Assembly: GCA_016212965.1 (NCBI GenBank)
Contig: JACRDA010000346.1
Location: 17,391 to 81,390 of the forward strand
Length of the DNA stretch: 64,000 bases
From: Myxococcales bacterium
GTDB lineage: Bacteria; Myxococcota_A; Polyangia; Polyangiales; Polyangiaceae
Reading direction: 5' to 3'
The notes under the pieces are model-generated. The model had not been told where the DNA came from and did not search any database. It worked only from the letters and a program-made list of their open reading frames with translations. The stretch's first letter is position 1; every line of letters starts with the position of its first letter. A program made the position numbers and the translations under genes. Shown in pieces: positions 1-8,786 of the stretch.

Positions 1-1712
1 GCGAGCTCGCGCTCGACCTCGAGGCCGAGGAGCTCGTCGCCGTGCGCGGCGCGCGCGCCCTCGTGACCGGCACGGCCGACGGCGGCGCAGCGAGCGCGCG
101 CGTCGTGGATCTCGAGGGCGGCACCGTCGTGCCGCTGCGGGTCGAGGTCCCCGCCGAGGGCGGCGCCGCGCTCGAGCTCGAGCGCGCGAGCTTCGCCACC
201 GCGGACGTGGTCACGGCCGTGGTGCGCGCCGGCGCTTCCACCCCCGCGCGCTCCCTCGCGATCGGCAGGCCCGAGGAGCCCCTCGCGCTCCGCGCCCTGC
301 CACCGGGCGCGCGCGCCGTCGGGCTCGTCGACGCCGAGCGCGGCGTGGCGGCGGGCCGCACCGCGGCCGAGCTGTGGACGACGAGCGACGGCGGCCGGAG
401 CTGGAGCGCCGCGCCTGCCGCCGTCGACGGCGCGAGCGACGCCGTCCCGCTCGCGCGCGACGGGCGCGCGCCCGAGGTCGCGTGCGACGGCCGCGGTTGC
501 AGCGTGGGTGACGTCGTCCACGTCGCCTTCGCGGCGGAGCCCGCCGCGGGCCCGCTCCCGCTCGCGCGCGCGGCGGGCGGTGCGCCGACCCCGACGCCCC
601 CGGACGAGGGCGAGGTCGACTTCGACGGCGAGCCGGTGTCGCGGAGCGCCGCTGTGCCTGCCTGCGACCTGGCGCGCGCCTCGGATGGGCCCGAGCCCGA
701 GCCGTTGCCGCCTTCGACCTACCCACCGAGCGCGGCGCGCGAGGCCCGCGTGCTCGAGCTCGGCCGGGGCGGCGTACGAGCGCGGCTCGACATCGTGCCG
801 CGCCCCGACTGGCGCGCCGAGCTCGTGTGGCGCCCGCTCGGCGCCGTCGAGCCGCTCGCGACCGGTCCGTGGCCCGTCGGTGTCGAGCACCCGGAAGAGG
901 ACGTGGTCGGCGCGTCCGTGGCGAGCTACGCGCTCGTCGGCGCGGAGGCCGAGCAGGCGCTCGTCGCGCGTTGCAGCGGGCAGCGCGGCGACCGGTCCTG
1001 CGAGCTCTTGCGCGGCACGCCGGAGCACGCGCTCACGGTCGTGACCCGCGTCGCGGCGGTCGCGGCCCCGCCGAACACGAGGAGCCCGGTCGTCGCGCTC
1101 GGTCTGCCGGACGGCGGCGCGCTCCTGCTCGTCGCGAGCCAGCCGAGCGGGCTCGCGGACGGAATCGCGTTGCCGAGCCTCGACCTCGTGCTCCGCGTCC
1201 GTGCGGACGGGTCGCTCGCGGGCCGGCGCGCCTTCGCGTGGACGGAGCGCCCGCGGCGCCACTCCGGCCTTGCGCAGCGCCAGGGCGTCGCCGGCTACGT
1301 GGCGACCGCGCCCGGGGCCCCCGAGCGCCTCGAGTTCTACCCGCTCGCGCGCGAGCTCGGGGCCGGGCCGGAGCCCTTCGCGACGCTCGCGACTCTGCGC
1401 GTTCCGCGCTGCGGCGCGTCGGGCGTCGGTGGCTCGGGCGCGAGCCCCGGTGGCGCGCACGTCTGGCTGCCGGCGAGCGCCACCCGTGTCGGCATCGCGC
1501 ACGACCTCGGTGTGCTCGAGGGCATCGCCACGCTCGACCTCTCCGGGACGGGCGCGTGCCTCGCCGCCTTCGACAGCGCGCACGAGCTGCCGACGCCGGG
1601 GCTCGGCGCGCCCGACCCGCGCGCGAACCTGCACCTCGAGGCGCGCGCCGGCGAGCTCGTGGGCAGCGTCGTCGCCGCGGACGGCCGGGCGCGGTTGAGG
1701 TGCGGGCCGTAG
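1..1712 (+). CDS. Hypothetical protein with BNR/Asp-box motif, 5' partial
   Basis: The reading frame is open from the first bases of the window to a TAG at 1710-1712, so the true start lies upstream; the first in-window start-like codon is the GTG at 42. About 565 residues are visible. Near residue 110 of the GTG-started form is TTSDGGRSW, which fits the BNR/Asp-box consensus (S-x-D-x-G-x-x-W) of beta-propeller proteins. Several Cys occur in short contexts (ACDGRGCS, CSGQRGDRSCE) that suggest disulfides in an exported protein. The overall make-up, with Val/Ala/Leu-rich strands separated by Gly/Asp turns, suits a beta-propeller or similar surface protein. I do not recognise a specific family. 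It is convergent with the ATPase gene ending at 1807. Confidence 0.7.
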   Translation, partial: ELALDLEAEELVAVRGARALVTGTADGGAASARVVDLEGGTVVPLRVEVPAEGGAALELERASFATADVVTAVVRAGASTPARSLAIGRPEEPLALRALPPGARAVGLVDAERGVAAGRTAAELWTTSDGGRSWSAAPAAVDGASDAVPLARDGRAPEVACDGRGCSVGDVVHVAFAAEPAAGPLPLARAAGGAPTPTPPDEGEVDFDGEPVSRSAAVPACDLARASDGPEPEPLPPSTYPPSAAREARVLELGRGGVRARLDIVPRPDWRAELVWRPLGAVEPLATGPWPVGVEHPEEDVVGASVASYALVGAEAEQALVARCSGQRGDRSCELLRGTPEHALTVVTRVAAVAAPPNTRSPVVALGLPDGGALLLVASQPSGLADGIALPSLDLVLRVRADGSLAGRRAFAWTERPRRHSGLAQRQGVAGYVATAPGAPERLEFYPLARELGAGPEPFATLATLRVPRCGASGVGGSGASPGGAHVWLPASATRVGIAHDLGVLEGIATLDLSGTGACLAAFDSAHELPTPGLGAPDPRANLHLEARAGELVGSVVAADGRARLRCGP

Positions 1713-1806
1713 GGAGTCGACTCCGCGGTCATGCCCCGCGCCGCCCCGCGCTCGTCGCGCCTCCAGCCGCGCCCGACCCGGCGTGCCCCCCGACACCTCC
1801 CCCCTT

Positions 1807-2940
1807 TCAGGGAATGCCGAGCTCGCGGCACAACGCCGCGAAGGGCAGCACGCGCACCCCGTCCACGACGGCGTCGGTCGTGCCGAGGTGCACCTGGTAG
1901 AAGCGCCGGATCCCCGTGCGCTCTTTGAAGTAGCGCAGCGCCGGGCTCGGACCGCGCTCGGCGCTCTTCACCTCCACGGCTAGCTCTGGCTTGCCGCCCT
2001 TCAAGATGACGAAGTCGACCTCACGGCCGTCGGTGTCCCGCAGGTAGCGCAGCTCCATGCGGTGACCCTCGGTGTCCTCGAGGAAGTGGCAGAGCTTGAG
2101 CATGTGGCAGGCCACGAGGTTCTCGAAGCGCGGCCCCGCATCGGGGACGGCGGACCAGTCCCAGAGGTAGAGCTTCCGCTCCTTCTTCACGGCCCGGATG
2201 CGGGGCGCGCCGAGCGGCGCGATGCGGAAGCACACGTAGAGGTTCTCGAGAATGCCGAGCCAGCGCTCCGCCGTGGCGTGCGCAACCTCGAGATCCTCCC
2301 GCAGGTTCTTGACCGAAAGCGGCGAGCCAACCCGCGCAGGCAAAGCGTCCACGAGCAGCTCGATGAGCGAGAGCTCGCGCACTCGCTCGAGATCGCGGAC
2401 GTCGTCGCGCACGACGCGGTCGATGCGCTCCCGCTGCCAGCGCCGCCAGTGGGTCGTCTGACCGCGCAAGAGCGGCTCGGGAAAGCCGCCGAACTTCAGC
2501 AGCGCGTCGAGCAAGTCGGCGTGCCCGCCGAGCTCGGGGAGCGAGAAGGGATGCAGGCGATAGGCGTGGTAGCGGCCCTGCAGCGAATCGCCGCCGCGCC
2601 GGTAGATGTCGAGGCGCGCAGAGCCGGTGACGATGAACGACTGCCCGGGCTCCCGTGTGTCGAAGAGCCCCTTCACGAGACCGCGCCAGCGGGCATACTT
2701 GTGGATCTCGTCGAGCACGATGCGCGGCTCGGCCGCGGGCAGTTCGCCCTGCCGAATGCGCGGCCGCGCACGGACGTCGTCCCAGCTCAAGTAGGCCGGG
2801 TGGCGCGCGTCGCGAGCCCCCGCGAGCCGGAGCGCGAGCGTCGTCTTGCCCACCTGCCGCGGACCGCTGATGAACACCATCTTCTCCTCGAGATCGCGCT
2901 CGATGGGGTCGTGCAGGTAGCGCTTCGCGGCTTCGGGCAT
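1807..2940 (-). CDS. AAA+ ATPase with DUF4143 domain
   Basis: A 377-residue protein of the AAA_14 + DUF4143 type. The N-terminal ATPase part has a Walker A (SGPRQVGKTT, about residue 25), a Walker B (RIVLDEIH, about 75) and a sensor-like ITGSARLD. The C-terminal half is the DUF4143 region, ending with a nuclease-fold-like segment (REVDFVILKGGKPELAVEVK), as is usual in this family. Such proteins are widespread, often solitary, and have no settled function; links to toxin-antitoxin-like or defence settings have been suggested. I chose the ATG at 2940 over an in-frame start 22 codons upstream because that extension is translated from an AT-rich promoter-like stretch and has no family resemblance. 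A haphazard, AT-rich head upstream is consistent with lateral acquisition, but this is only inference. Confidence 0.85.
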   Translation of the reverse strand: MPEAAKRYLHDPIERDLEEKMVFISGPRQVGKTTLALRLAGARDARHPAYLSWDDVRARPRIRQGELPAAEPRIVLDEIHKYARWRGLVKGLFDTREPGQSFIVTGSARLDIYRRGGDSLQGRYHAYRLHPFSLPELGGHADLLDALLKFGGFPEPLLRGQTTHWRRWQRERIDRVVRDDVRDLERVRELSLIELLVDALPARVGSPLSVKNLREDLEVAHATAERWLGILENLYVCFRIAPLGAPRIRAVKKERKLYLWDWSAVPDAGPRFENLVACHMLKLCHFLEDTEGHRMELRYLRDTDGREVDFVILKGGKPELAVEVKSAERGPSPALRYFKERTGIRRFYQVHLGTTDAVVDGVRVLPFAALCRELGIP

Positions 2941-2954
2941 GCTGAGTGAATTAC

Positions 2955-2982
2955 AGTTTATGCTACTTCGCTCATGAGTAAA
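2955..2982 (-). promoter_or_regulatory. Candidate promoter of the AAA/DUF4143 gene
   Basis: On the minus strand TTTACT (2982-2977) and TAAACT (2960-2955) are separated by 16 bp, each matching four of six sigma-70 consensus bases. The TAAACT lies 14 nt before the ATG at 2940. The segment is far more AT-rich than its surroundings. Inferred from sequence only. Confidence 0.5.
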
Positions 2983-3204
2983 GTTGGCTTCACGAGACTT
3001 CGCCAAGCGACCGGGTGAGCCGCCGCAACACCACGACGGACCCCACCGTGGCGGGGTCGCTTGGTGGTTGCACCGGTCGTGACCGCGAACCGCCCCCCGC
3101 GCGGCGAGCGGGCCGCGATGGACGTCGCGTGGGGGATCGGCGCCACGCGGAGCCGCTCGTGACGGCGCTCAGCCCGCCATGAGCGCCCGCAGCAGCGCGC
3201 GAGC
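2983..3204. other. Intergenic region with nested inverted repeats
   Basis: I see no convincing gene here. CCAAGCGACC (3003-3012) is perfectly complementary to GGTCGCTTGG (3055-3064). An alternative hairpin, GACCCC (3039-3044) with GGGGTC (3053-3058), shares the right arm, so the two structures exclude each other. The region lies downstream of the AgmX/PglI-domain gene and upstream of the ATPase promoter, so a transcription-ending role is the simplest guess. Confidence 0.4.
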
Positions 3205-4488
3205 CTAGGCCGGGCTCCCGGCCACGACGCCGAGGTAGATCCCCGCCTCCTGCCAGACGGCGCCCTCGCTCACGAGGCGCGCGCGCTCCGCCTCGGTCAA
3301 GGCGTCGAGCGCGCCCGGGCGGAACGCGGGCACGAAGTAGATGGTGATCGTCTTGTCGCCGCGGCGCAGCTCGAGGACGGACACCGGGCCGCGCGCGTGG
3401 GTCGTCACGTCGCTCCAGCCCGCGGCGCGAAACGCCTCGGCGAGGTCGCTCGCGGTGACGGACGCGGCAGGCTTGCCGGCGATGCGCGCGCTCGTCGGAC
3501 CGCCCGGGCTCGGCGCCGCAGGTGCAGCTGCGCTCGCGGTGCCCGCGGCGGTGGCCGTGCTCGCGGCAGGCGCGGGGCTCGCGGCGGCGGGCGCCGCGTC
3601 GCCCGGGCTGAAGGCGATGGGGTAGCTCACCTTCACGATGCCGCCCTCGGGCGCCGGGAACGCCAGCCCGCCAAGGACGCGCTCGACGCAGCTCGTCACG
3701 ACCGCGTCCGGGAGATCGCCTCCGACGGCGACGCCCGACGCCTCGCCGGAGCGCTGGATGGTGAAGCTCACGGCCACGCGCCCCTCGAGCTTCGGGTCCC
3801 GCGCGAGGCCCTGCTCGTAGCACAGGCGCAGCTTGCCGAACTGCTGGCGCACGATGCGCGTCACGACCTCCGGCGGCAGGCGCCCGGACACGCTCGGCGC
3901 GCCCATTCGCACACGGGGCGGCGTCGCGCGGCCCGTGCCGAGCCGACCGGCGCCCGCACCCCGACCGTAGCCCTGTCCCGTGCCGGCGCCGTGGCCGATG
4001 ACCCCGACGTTTCCGAGGCCGATGCCCTCGCCGCGTCCTCCGCCCCCCTCGCCGACGCCCGCGAGGCCGAGCCCCCCGGCCCCGAAGGACTCGCCGATCT
4101 GGTCGCCCCACATGTTGCCGCGGGCCTCGAGCGGGTCCGTGCCGATGCTGCTGTCGCGACCCCAGGGTGCCGTCGGCGCGTCGGGATCGCCTCCCTTGCC
4201 GGCGTTGAGGAGGCCGATCAGCCCGAATTCCTGAGCATCCCTGAGCGCCGCCTGGCGCGCCAGCTCGCGTGCCGAGGCGTCCGCCGACGCGACCGCACGC
4301 GCCGAGGCCGAGGCGTCCGGCGCCGCCGTCGCGGTGGCGGTCGCGGCCTCGGTCGCGCTCGGGGCCGCGGGGGCCGGCTCGGCCGGCGTGGTCTCGACCG
4401 CGGTCGGGCTCGCGGATGCGTCCTCGTGGCGCTTCGAGCACCCCGCCGCGGCGAGGGCCCCGAGTGCGATGATCCAGCGAGCTCTCAT
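3205..4488 (-). CDS. Lipoprotein with AgmX/PglI-type C-terminal domain
   Basis: A 427-residue predicted lipoprotein. The N-terminus MRARWIIALGALAAAGCSK has a signal peptide and a lipobox ending in Cys. A Ser/Ala/Asp-rich linker and a Gly-rich stretch (about residues 110-190) follow. Next comes a domain of about 90 residues (SGRLPPEVVTRIVRQQFGKL through VKVSYPIAFSPG) that I recognise as the AgmX/PglI C-terminal, TonB-like domain common in myxobacteria; it includes the characteristic LRLCYEQGL and a second Cys (TSCVERVL). The last roughly 100 residues are a separate unassigned domain (DLAEAFRAAGWSDV). Tandem ATGs at 4491 and 4488 follow GGAGG; the second has the better spacing, so I used it. 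The domain family is linked to gliding and envelope complexes in Myxococcus; a role here is inferred only. Confidence 0.75.
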   Translation of the reverse strand: MRARWIIALGALAAAGCSKRHEDASASPTAVETTPAEPAPAAPSATEAATATATAAPDASASARAVASADASARELARQAALRDAQEFGLIGLLNAGKGGDPDAPTAPWGRDSSIGTDPLEARGNMWGDQIGESFGAGGLGLAGVGEGGGGRGEGIGLGNVGVIGHGAGTGQGYGRGAGAGRLGTGRATPPRVRMGAPSVSGRLPPEVVTRIVRQQFGKLRLCYEQGLARDPKLEGRVAVSFTIQRSGEASGVAVGGDLPDAVVTSCVERVLGGLAFPAPEGGIVKVSYPIAFSPGDAAPAAASPAPAASTATAAGTASAAAPAAPSPGGPTSARIAGKPAASVTASDLAEAFRAAGWSDVTTHARGPVSVLELRRGDKTITIYFVPAFRPGALDALTEAERARLVSEGAVWQEAGIYLGVVAGSPA

Positions 4489-4587
4489 CATCCCCTCCGA
4501 CATAGCAGTGGCGACGGGGCGCCGCCGCTCCCGCTGATACGCGCGCCGCCGTCGGAGCTTCCCTGCGGTCACGGCGCGGCCCGGCCG

Positions 4588-5190
4588 TCAGCCGTAGATC
4601 TTCCGGTACGCCGGACGCTCCTGGATGCGCCGCTGCCAGCCGAGCACGTTCGGGTACGGCGTGAGGTCGATGCCGATCATCGGGGCGACGGCGAGCGAGG
4701 CGGCGATGGAGACGTCGGCGATCGAGTAGTGGTCGACGATCCACTCGCGCCCGCCGAGCTCCTTGTCGAGCGGTCCCACGCAGCGGGCGATCTCGCTGCG
4801 GCCGTTCTCGACGAGCTTCGGGATGCGGTCGGCCTCGGGCAGGCGGATGGTGTGCGCGAAGACGTGCGCCAGCGCGGGCGACAGGTGCGCCGCGTTCATG
4901 AACATCCACTGCGCGACGCGCGCCCGGGTCTGCGGCGTGGCGCCATCGAGTGCCTTGTGCGGCACCTTCTCGGCGAGGTACCGCAGGATCGCGTTCGACT
5001 CCCACAGGGCGAACTCGCCGTCGACGAGGACGGGCACGCGGCCGGTCGGGTTGAGGCGCAGGTAGTCGGGCTGCTTGTGGGCCGCGCTCATCAGATCGAC
5101 CGGCACGAGCTCGTATGCGAGCTCGGCCTCTTCGAGGCCGAGCAGCGCCCGGCGCGTGTTCGGGGACATCGGGAATCCGTGGAGCTTCAT
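4588..5190 (-). CDS. Glutathione S-transferase family protein
   Basis: A 200-residue cytosolic GST. The N-terminal thioredoxin-fold domain starts MKLHGFPMSPNTRRALLGLEE and carries the cis-Pro segment NPTGRVPVLVDGEFALWESNAI, with the glutathione-binding ES pair. The all-helical C-terminal domain includes YSIADVSIAASLAV, the usual N-capping box of GSTs. The expected catalytic position near the N-terminus is SPNT, so Ser is the likely thiol-activating residue. The gene starts 13 bp after the stop of the M49-like peptidase gene on the same strand, so the two are probably co-transcribed. The substrate cannot be told from sequence. Confidence 0.9.
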   Translation of the reverse strand: MKLHGFPMSPNTRRALLGLEEAELAYELVPVDLMSAAHKQPDYLRLNPTGRVPVLVDGEFALWESNAILRYLAEKVPHKALDGATPQTRARVAQWMFMNAAHLSPALAHVFAHTIRLPEADRIPKLVENGRSEIARCVGPLDKELGGREWIVDHYSIADVSIAASLAVAPMIGIDLTPYPNVLGWQRRIQERPAYRKIYG

Positions 5191-5203
5191 GGTCCGCACC
5201 TTC

Positions 5204-7336
5204 TCACAGGTCGATGGCGTACACGAACGACGTCTTCGGCAGGCGCAGGAGGCGCTCGGTGATGACCTTGCGGAGGTCCGCCCAGGCGCCCTCCTTGTCG
5301 ACGTACTCGGCCACGAGCTTCTCGGCGTCGGCCTTGTCGCCGCGCGCCTTGATGCCGAGCACGCGCTTCTCGAGCGCCGCCACGGCCGGGGCGGTCTTGT
5401 CGAAGGCGAACGCGAAGCAGCCCTTGTCCTTGGCGTTCGCGGCCATCTCGTCGGCGCGCCACACGATGGCACCCGCGTCCATGAGCGCGCCGACCTGGAT
5501 CGAGGCGAGCTGGCTGTAGGGCTGCGGCTTGTTCTGCGGGTCGTACATGCCGCGGCTGATGTGGCCGAAGCCCCAGATGATGTCGCGCGCGTACGAGCGC
5601 TCGGCCATCTTCGCGTCGTCGAGCAGGTTCTTGGCGGCGAGCCACTCGACGAAGTAGAGCGCGCTCGTCTGCGCCTTCAGCTCCTCGAGCATGCTGGCGA
5701 GCTTGCCGCCGAAGACCTCGGTGTCCTTCTTGCCGTCGACCTTGTACTCGTGCGACGGCCCGAGGTTGTGGGCAGCCTCGTGGAGCACGGTGCTCATCGT
5801 GAGCAGGGCCGGCTCGAAGCTCACGCTCGGCATCGCGTCCTGACAGAAGAGCGAGCTCGTCTGCTCGACGAAGGCGAGCCGGTTGTCCTCGTCCGTGTAG
5901 AGGTTCGTCATGGCGACGGTGCGGCCGCGGCCCTCGTTCGCGACGGGGCCCCAGTTGGGCAGGCTCTGCCCGATCGTCGCCCCGAAGGCGCTGCGCGAGT
6001 CGCCGGCGTTGAGCACGATGTCGATGAAGTCCGGCACGTGGAACTTCACCTCGCGCGCCTTGTACGGCGCGCCGGCGAGCTCCCCGAGGGCCTTCTCCAT
6101 GTCGCCGCGCAGCGGCGTGAGCTTCTCCTGCCATTTACGCGAGTCCTGGTTGATGCGCGCGAAGCTCACGTGAAAGCCAGCCTTGCGGCTGCAGGGCTCG
6201 TGGTAGGTCTCGTCCGGGCCGATGCGCAGGTACCACTTGGAGTTGTCGACGCTCATCTTGCTCCAGGCCTCGTCGGCGGGCTCCCACTTGTCGTCGAGGA
6301 AGGCCTGGGCGGCGGCCTCGAGGTAGGCCTTGAACGCTGCCTCCCCGGGGCTCGTGATCGCGGCGGCGGCGGCCGCGAGCTCGCGGCTCACCGCCTCCAT
6401 CTCGGCCTGGTAGGCCACGTGGTAGGGCACCGGCGCGAGGTCCTTGTCCTTCTCGACCACCGTCACGAACTGGTGCAGGAGCTTTTCCTGGTCCTTGCGC
6501 TTGTCGAGCGCCTCGCAGAACTTCGGGTCCTTCTGCAGGCTCGCCGGGTACAGGCCGGAGACTTTCGGCGGGCGCGACGCCAGCGCGCTGCAGTCCGGGT
6601 CGCTCCCGGTCTTCGGGGCCTCGCACCACGGGCCCTGGTTGCGGAAGAAGAGCATCCGGCTGGCGGTGTCCTCGGCCGGGATCTGGGCGGCGAGGCCGTC
6701 GGTGCCGCTCTGCTTGCCGTAGAGCGCCTCGATGCCGATCGCCGCCCGGAGCACGTGCTCGACGATGGCGCGGTCCTCGGCCGAGGCCGCGCGGAAATCG
6801 GAGTAGATCGCGGCCGGACGCGCCTGCCGGAGCTCGGCCGCGACGGCGAGGCGGCGCTTCTTCTCGGCGGCGTCGGGCGTGTCGAAGCGCGCGTCGCCCG
6901 CCGCCTTCGCCTTCTCGAGCGCGGCGTAGGCGTCGTCGAACGCCGGCGTGAATTTCCCGCCCTCGACCCACTTCGTCGGCTGGCCGATACCCCAGAGGCT
7001 CACGACCTCGTCGGGATCGACGGCACCCGACCCGTTCCGGTCCGCCACCCAGAAGAGCGGCAGCGCGAGCTCGACCGCGAGCTCGTTGAAGTCGGCGCGC
7101 GCCAGGGCCGCGCGCCCGCCCGCGGGCTTGGCGCTGGCGGCGGGCGCGGCGACGACGCTCGCGGCGACCGAGGCCTGCGCCGACACGGGCGGCTTCTCTG
7201 CGGTCGCGGCGGTCGTGCCGAGCGCCGTCGGCCAGGCGCTCTCGGTCTGCTTGCCGTGGGTCTTTCTCGGGGGGTACGGCTCCTCGCAGGCGGTGAGCGG
7301 CACGAGCAGGAGCGGCAAGAGCAGGGCCTTCTTCAT
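5204..7336 (-). CDS. M49 (dipeptidyl-peptidase III)-like zinc metallopeptidase, lipoprotein
   Basis: A 710-residue predicted lipoprotein (LLLVPLTACEE) with an Ala/Ser-rich linker. Near residue 100 it has a complete EF-hand loop, DRNGSGAVDPDE, with acidic or oxygen ligands at positions 1, 3, 5, 9 and 12. The C-terminal half carries the zinc site HEAAH followed downstream by EELKA, the layout of M49 dipeptidyl peptidases (HEXXGH plus EEXR/K). Here the first motif has five residues rather than the usual six. The Nudix-associated plant and bacterial M49-like proteins are similar in arrangement. Predicted to sit in the periplasm or outer membrane and cleave peptides. ATG at 7336 is preceded by GAGG. 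It forms a two-gene unit with the GST. Confidence 0.75.
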   Translation of the reverse strand: MKKALLLPLLLVPLTACEEPYPPRKTHGKQTESAWPTALGTTAATAEKPPVSAQASVAASVVAAPAASAKPAGGRAALARADFNELAVELALPLFWVADRNGSGAVDPDEVVSLWGIGQPTKWVEGGKFTPAFDDAYAALEKAKAAGDARFDTPDAAEKKRRLAVAAELRQARPAAIYSDFRAASAEDRAIVEHVLRAAIGIEALYGKQSGTDGLAAQIPAEDTASRMLFFRNQGPWCEAPKTGSDPDCSALASRPPKVSGLYPASLQKDPKFCEALDKRKDQEKLLHQFVTVVEKDKDLAPVPYHVAYQAEMEAVSRELAAAAAAITSPGEAAFKAYLEAAAQAFLDDKWEPADEAWSKMSVDNSKWYLRIGPDETYHEPCSRKAGFHVSFARINQDSRKWQEKLTPLRGDMEKALGELAGAPYKAREVKFHVPDFIDIVLNAGDSRSAFGATIGQSLPNWGPVANEGRGRTVAMTNLYTDEDNRLAFVEQTSSLFCQDAMPSVSFEPALLTMSTVLHEAAHNLGPSHEYKVDGKKDTEVFGGKLASMLEELKAQTSALYFVEWLAAKNLLDDAKMAERSYARDIIWGFGHISRGMYDPQNKPQPYSQLASIQVGALMDAGAIVWRADEMAANAKDKGCFAFAFDKTAPAVAALEKRVLGIKARGDKADAEKLVAEYVDKEGAWADLRKVITERLLRLPKTSFVYAIDL

Positions 7337-7500
7337 GGCGGAACCTCGGGTTGCTGGCGCGGTCGCGCGCGAGCACGGCACGGCGCGCGCCCCTTTTCGT
7401 CGAGGGCGGTGCGCGCGTAAAGACCTTCCGGGTCCGGTCGCGCTCGCGCGAGCTGACGCAGGGCCACAGGTCGAGTACGCGGGAGCGCGGCTCGTCGCAC

Positions 7501-7506
7501 AGGAGG
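7501..7506 (+). promoter_or_regulatory. Strong Shine-Dalgarno site
   Basis: AGGAGG ends 4 nt before the ATG at 7511 and fixes the start of the O-methyltransferase gene. It contrasts with many nearby gene heads that lack such a site. Confidence 0.75.
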
Positions 7507-7510
7507 ATGG

Positions 7511-8755
7511 ATGAACGACCTCGGCCCCAGCATTCCCGGCGTGGACGCCGTGGCACAGAGCTCCGACTCCGAGCGCCACGCGCCCGCGGCGGCGCGCACC
7601 GCGGTCCACCCGCTCCGTTCGCACGGCCACGCCGTCGAGCACGACGACCGCGGCCTGTCGCCGCGCCCCTTCCCGGGCCCGCCCCCGCGCTGGGGCCTGC
7701 CGCTCGTGCTCGGCCTGCGCCGCATGCTCCTGCGGCTCGCCGACGCCATCACGCCGCCCGCGCTCGCGATGTTCGACCGCGCCGTGGGCGTCGGTCGCAC
7801 GCAGATCGTCGGCGCCATCGCCCGCCACCGCATCGCCGACCTCGTCGAGGCGCACGGCCCGCAGACCGCGGCCGAGCTCGCCCGGCGCACCGGCCTCGAC
7901 GCGGACGCCCTGCACCGCACGCTGCGCGCCGCGGCGTGGGACGGCATCTTCGCGCTCGACGCACGGGGGCGCTTCTCGCAGACCCGCCTGTCGCGCGCCC
8001 TCTGCTCGGGTCGGCTCGACCGCATGCGCGAGGGCTGCGAGTACATGGCCTCGCCCGCCATGGGGCCGGCGTGGTGCGACTACGAGCGCACGCTCCAGAC
8101 GGGCGGCCCGGCCTTCGACCGCGTGCACGGCGCGGACGTGTGGCGCTTCTTCGAGGGGCGGCCCCACGACCGCGAGGTGTTCGCGCAGTTCATGATGGGC
8201 ATGACCACGGCGCATGGCCCGATCGCGGCCTCGCTCTACCCCTTCGCCGACGTGCGTCGCCTGTGCGACGTCGGCGGCGGGCGCGGCACCATGCTGTCGG
8301 AGCTGCTCGTGCGTCACCCGCACCTCAGTGGCGTTCTGTGCGATTCGCCGGGCGTCATCGCCTCGGCGCGCTCGCTGCTCGAGCGTCGTGGCGTCGCCGA
8401 GCGCGTGACGCTCGCGCCCGGCAACTTCTTCGAGTCGGTGCCCCGGGGAGCGGACGCCTACCTGCTCAAGAACATCCTGCACGACTGGGACGATGCGCGC
8501 GCCGTGCAGGTGCTCGGCAACGTGCGCCGCGCCATGGAGCCCGGCCACAAGCTCCTCGTCGTCGAGGACATCGTGGAGACCAACCAGTCCCACGGCCTCG
8601 GCCCGGTCGCGGACGTGCACATGATGATCGTCTGCTCGGGCGGTCGCGAGCGCTCGCGCGCCGAGTTCGCGCGCCTGTTCGAGTCGGCCGGCTTCGCGCT
8701 CGCGCGCGTGTTCGCGGCGCAGCCGATCGCGGTTCTCGAGGGCGTGCCGCGCTGA
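7511..8755 (+). CDS. SAM-dependent O-methyltransferase (Methyltransf_2 type)
   Basis: A 414-residue methyltransferase of the caffeate / acetylserotonin / hydroxyneurosporene O-methyltransferase class. After a Pro-rich N-terminal extension of about 55 residues there is a winged-helix dimerisation domain (AARHRIADLVEAHGPQTAAE-like context, about residues 95-150). The Rossmann SAM-binding domain follows, with DVGGGRG and the aspartate of LCDSPGV. LLKNILHDWDD contains the His that acts as catalytic base in the family. A small-molecule hydroxyl is the likely substrate, as in secondary metabolism, but no biosynthetic cluster surrounds it. It is convergent with the small gene ending at 8787. Confidence 0.9.
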   Translation: MNDLGPSIPGVDAVAQSSDSERHAPAAARTAVHPLRSHGHAVEHDDRGLSPRPFPGPPPRWGLPLVLGLRRMLLRLADAITPPALAMFDRAVGVGRTQIVGAIARHRIADLVEAHGPQTAAELARRTGLDADALHRTLRAAAWDGIFALDARGRFSQTRLSRALCSGRLDRMREGCEYMASPAMGPAWCDYERTLQTGGPAFDRVHGADVWRFFEGRPHDREVFAQFMMGMTTAHGPIAASLYPFADVRRLCDVGGGRGTMLSELLVRHPHLSGVLCDSPGVIASARSLLERRGVAERVTLAPGNFFESVPRGADAYLLKNILHDWDDARAVQVLGNVRRAMEPGHKLLVVEDIVETNQSHGLGPVADVHMMIVCSGGRERSRAEFARLFESAGFALARVFAAQPIAVLEGVPR

Positions 8756-8786
8756 GAGTCGTCGGCCGTCGGCTGTCGCAGATCCA

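Noticed and set aside
2958..3146. A 62-codon minus-strand frame upstream of the ATPase gene
   Set aside because: It overlaps the promoter-like segment and inverted repeats, and has no recognisable sequence or ribosome site.
5191..5472. A longer GST protein starting upstream of 5190
   Set aside because: The extra N-terminal frame is Arg/Ser-rich and overlaps the M49-like coding sequence. GST homology begins exactly at the ATG at 5190.
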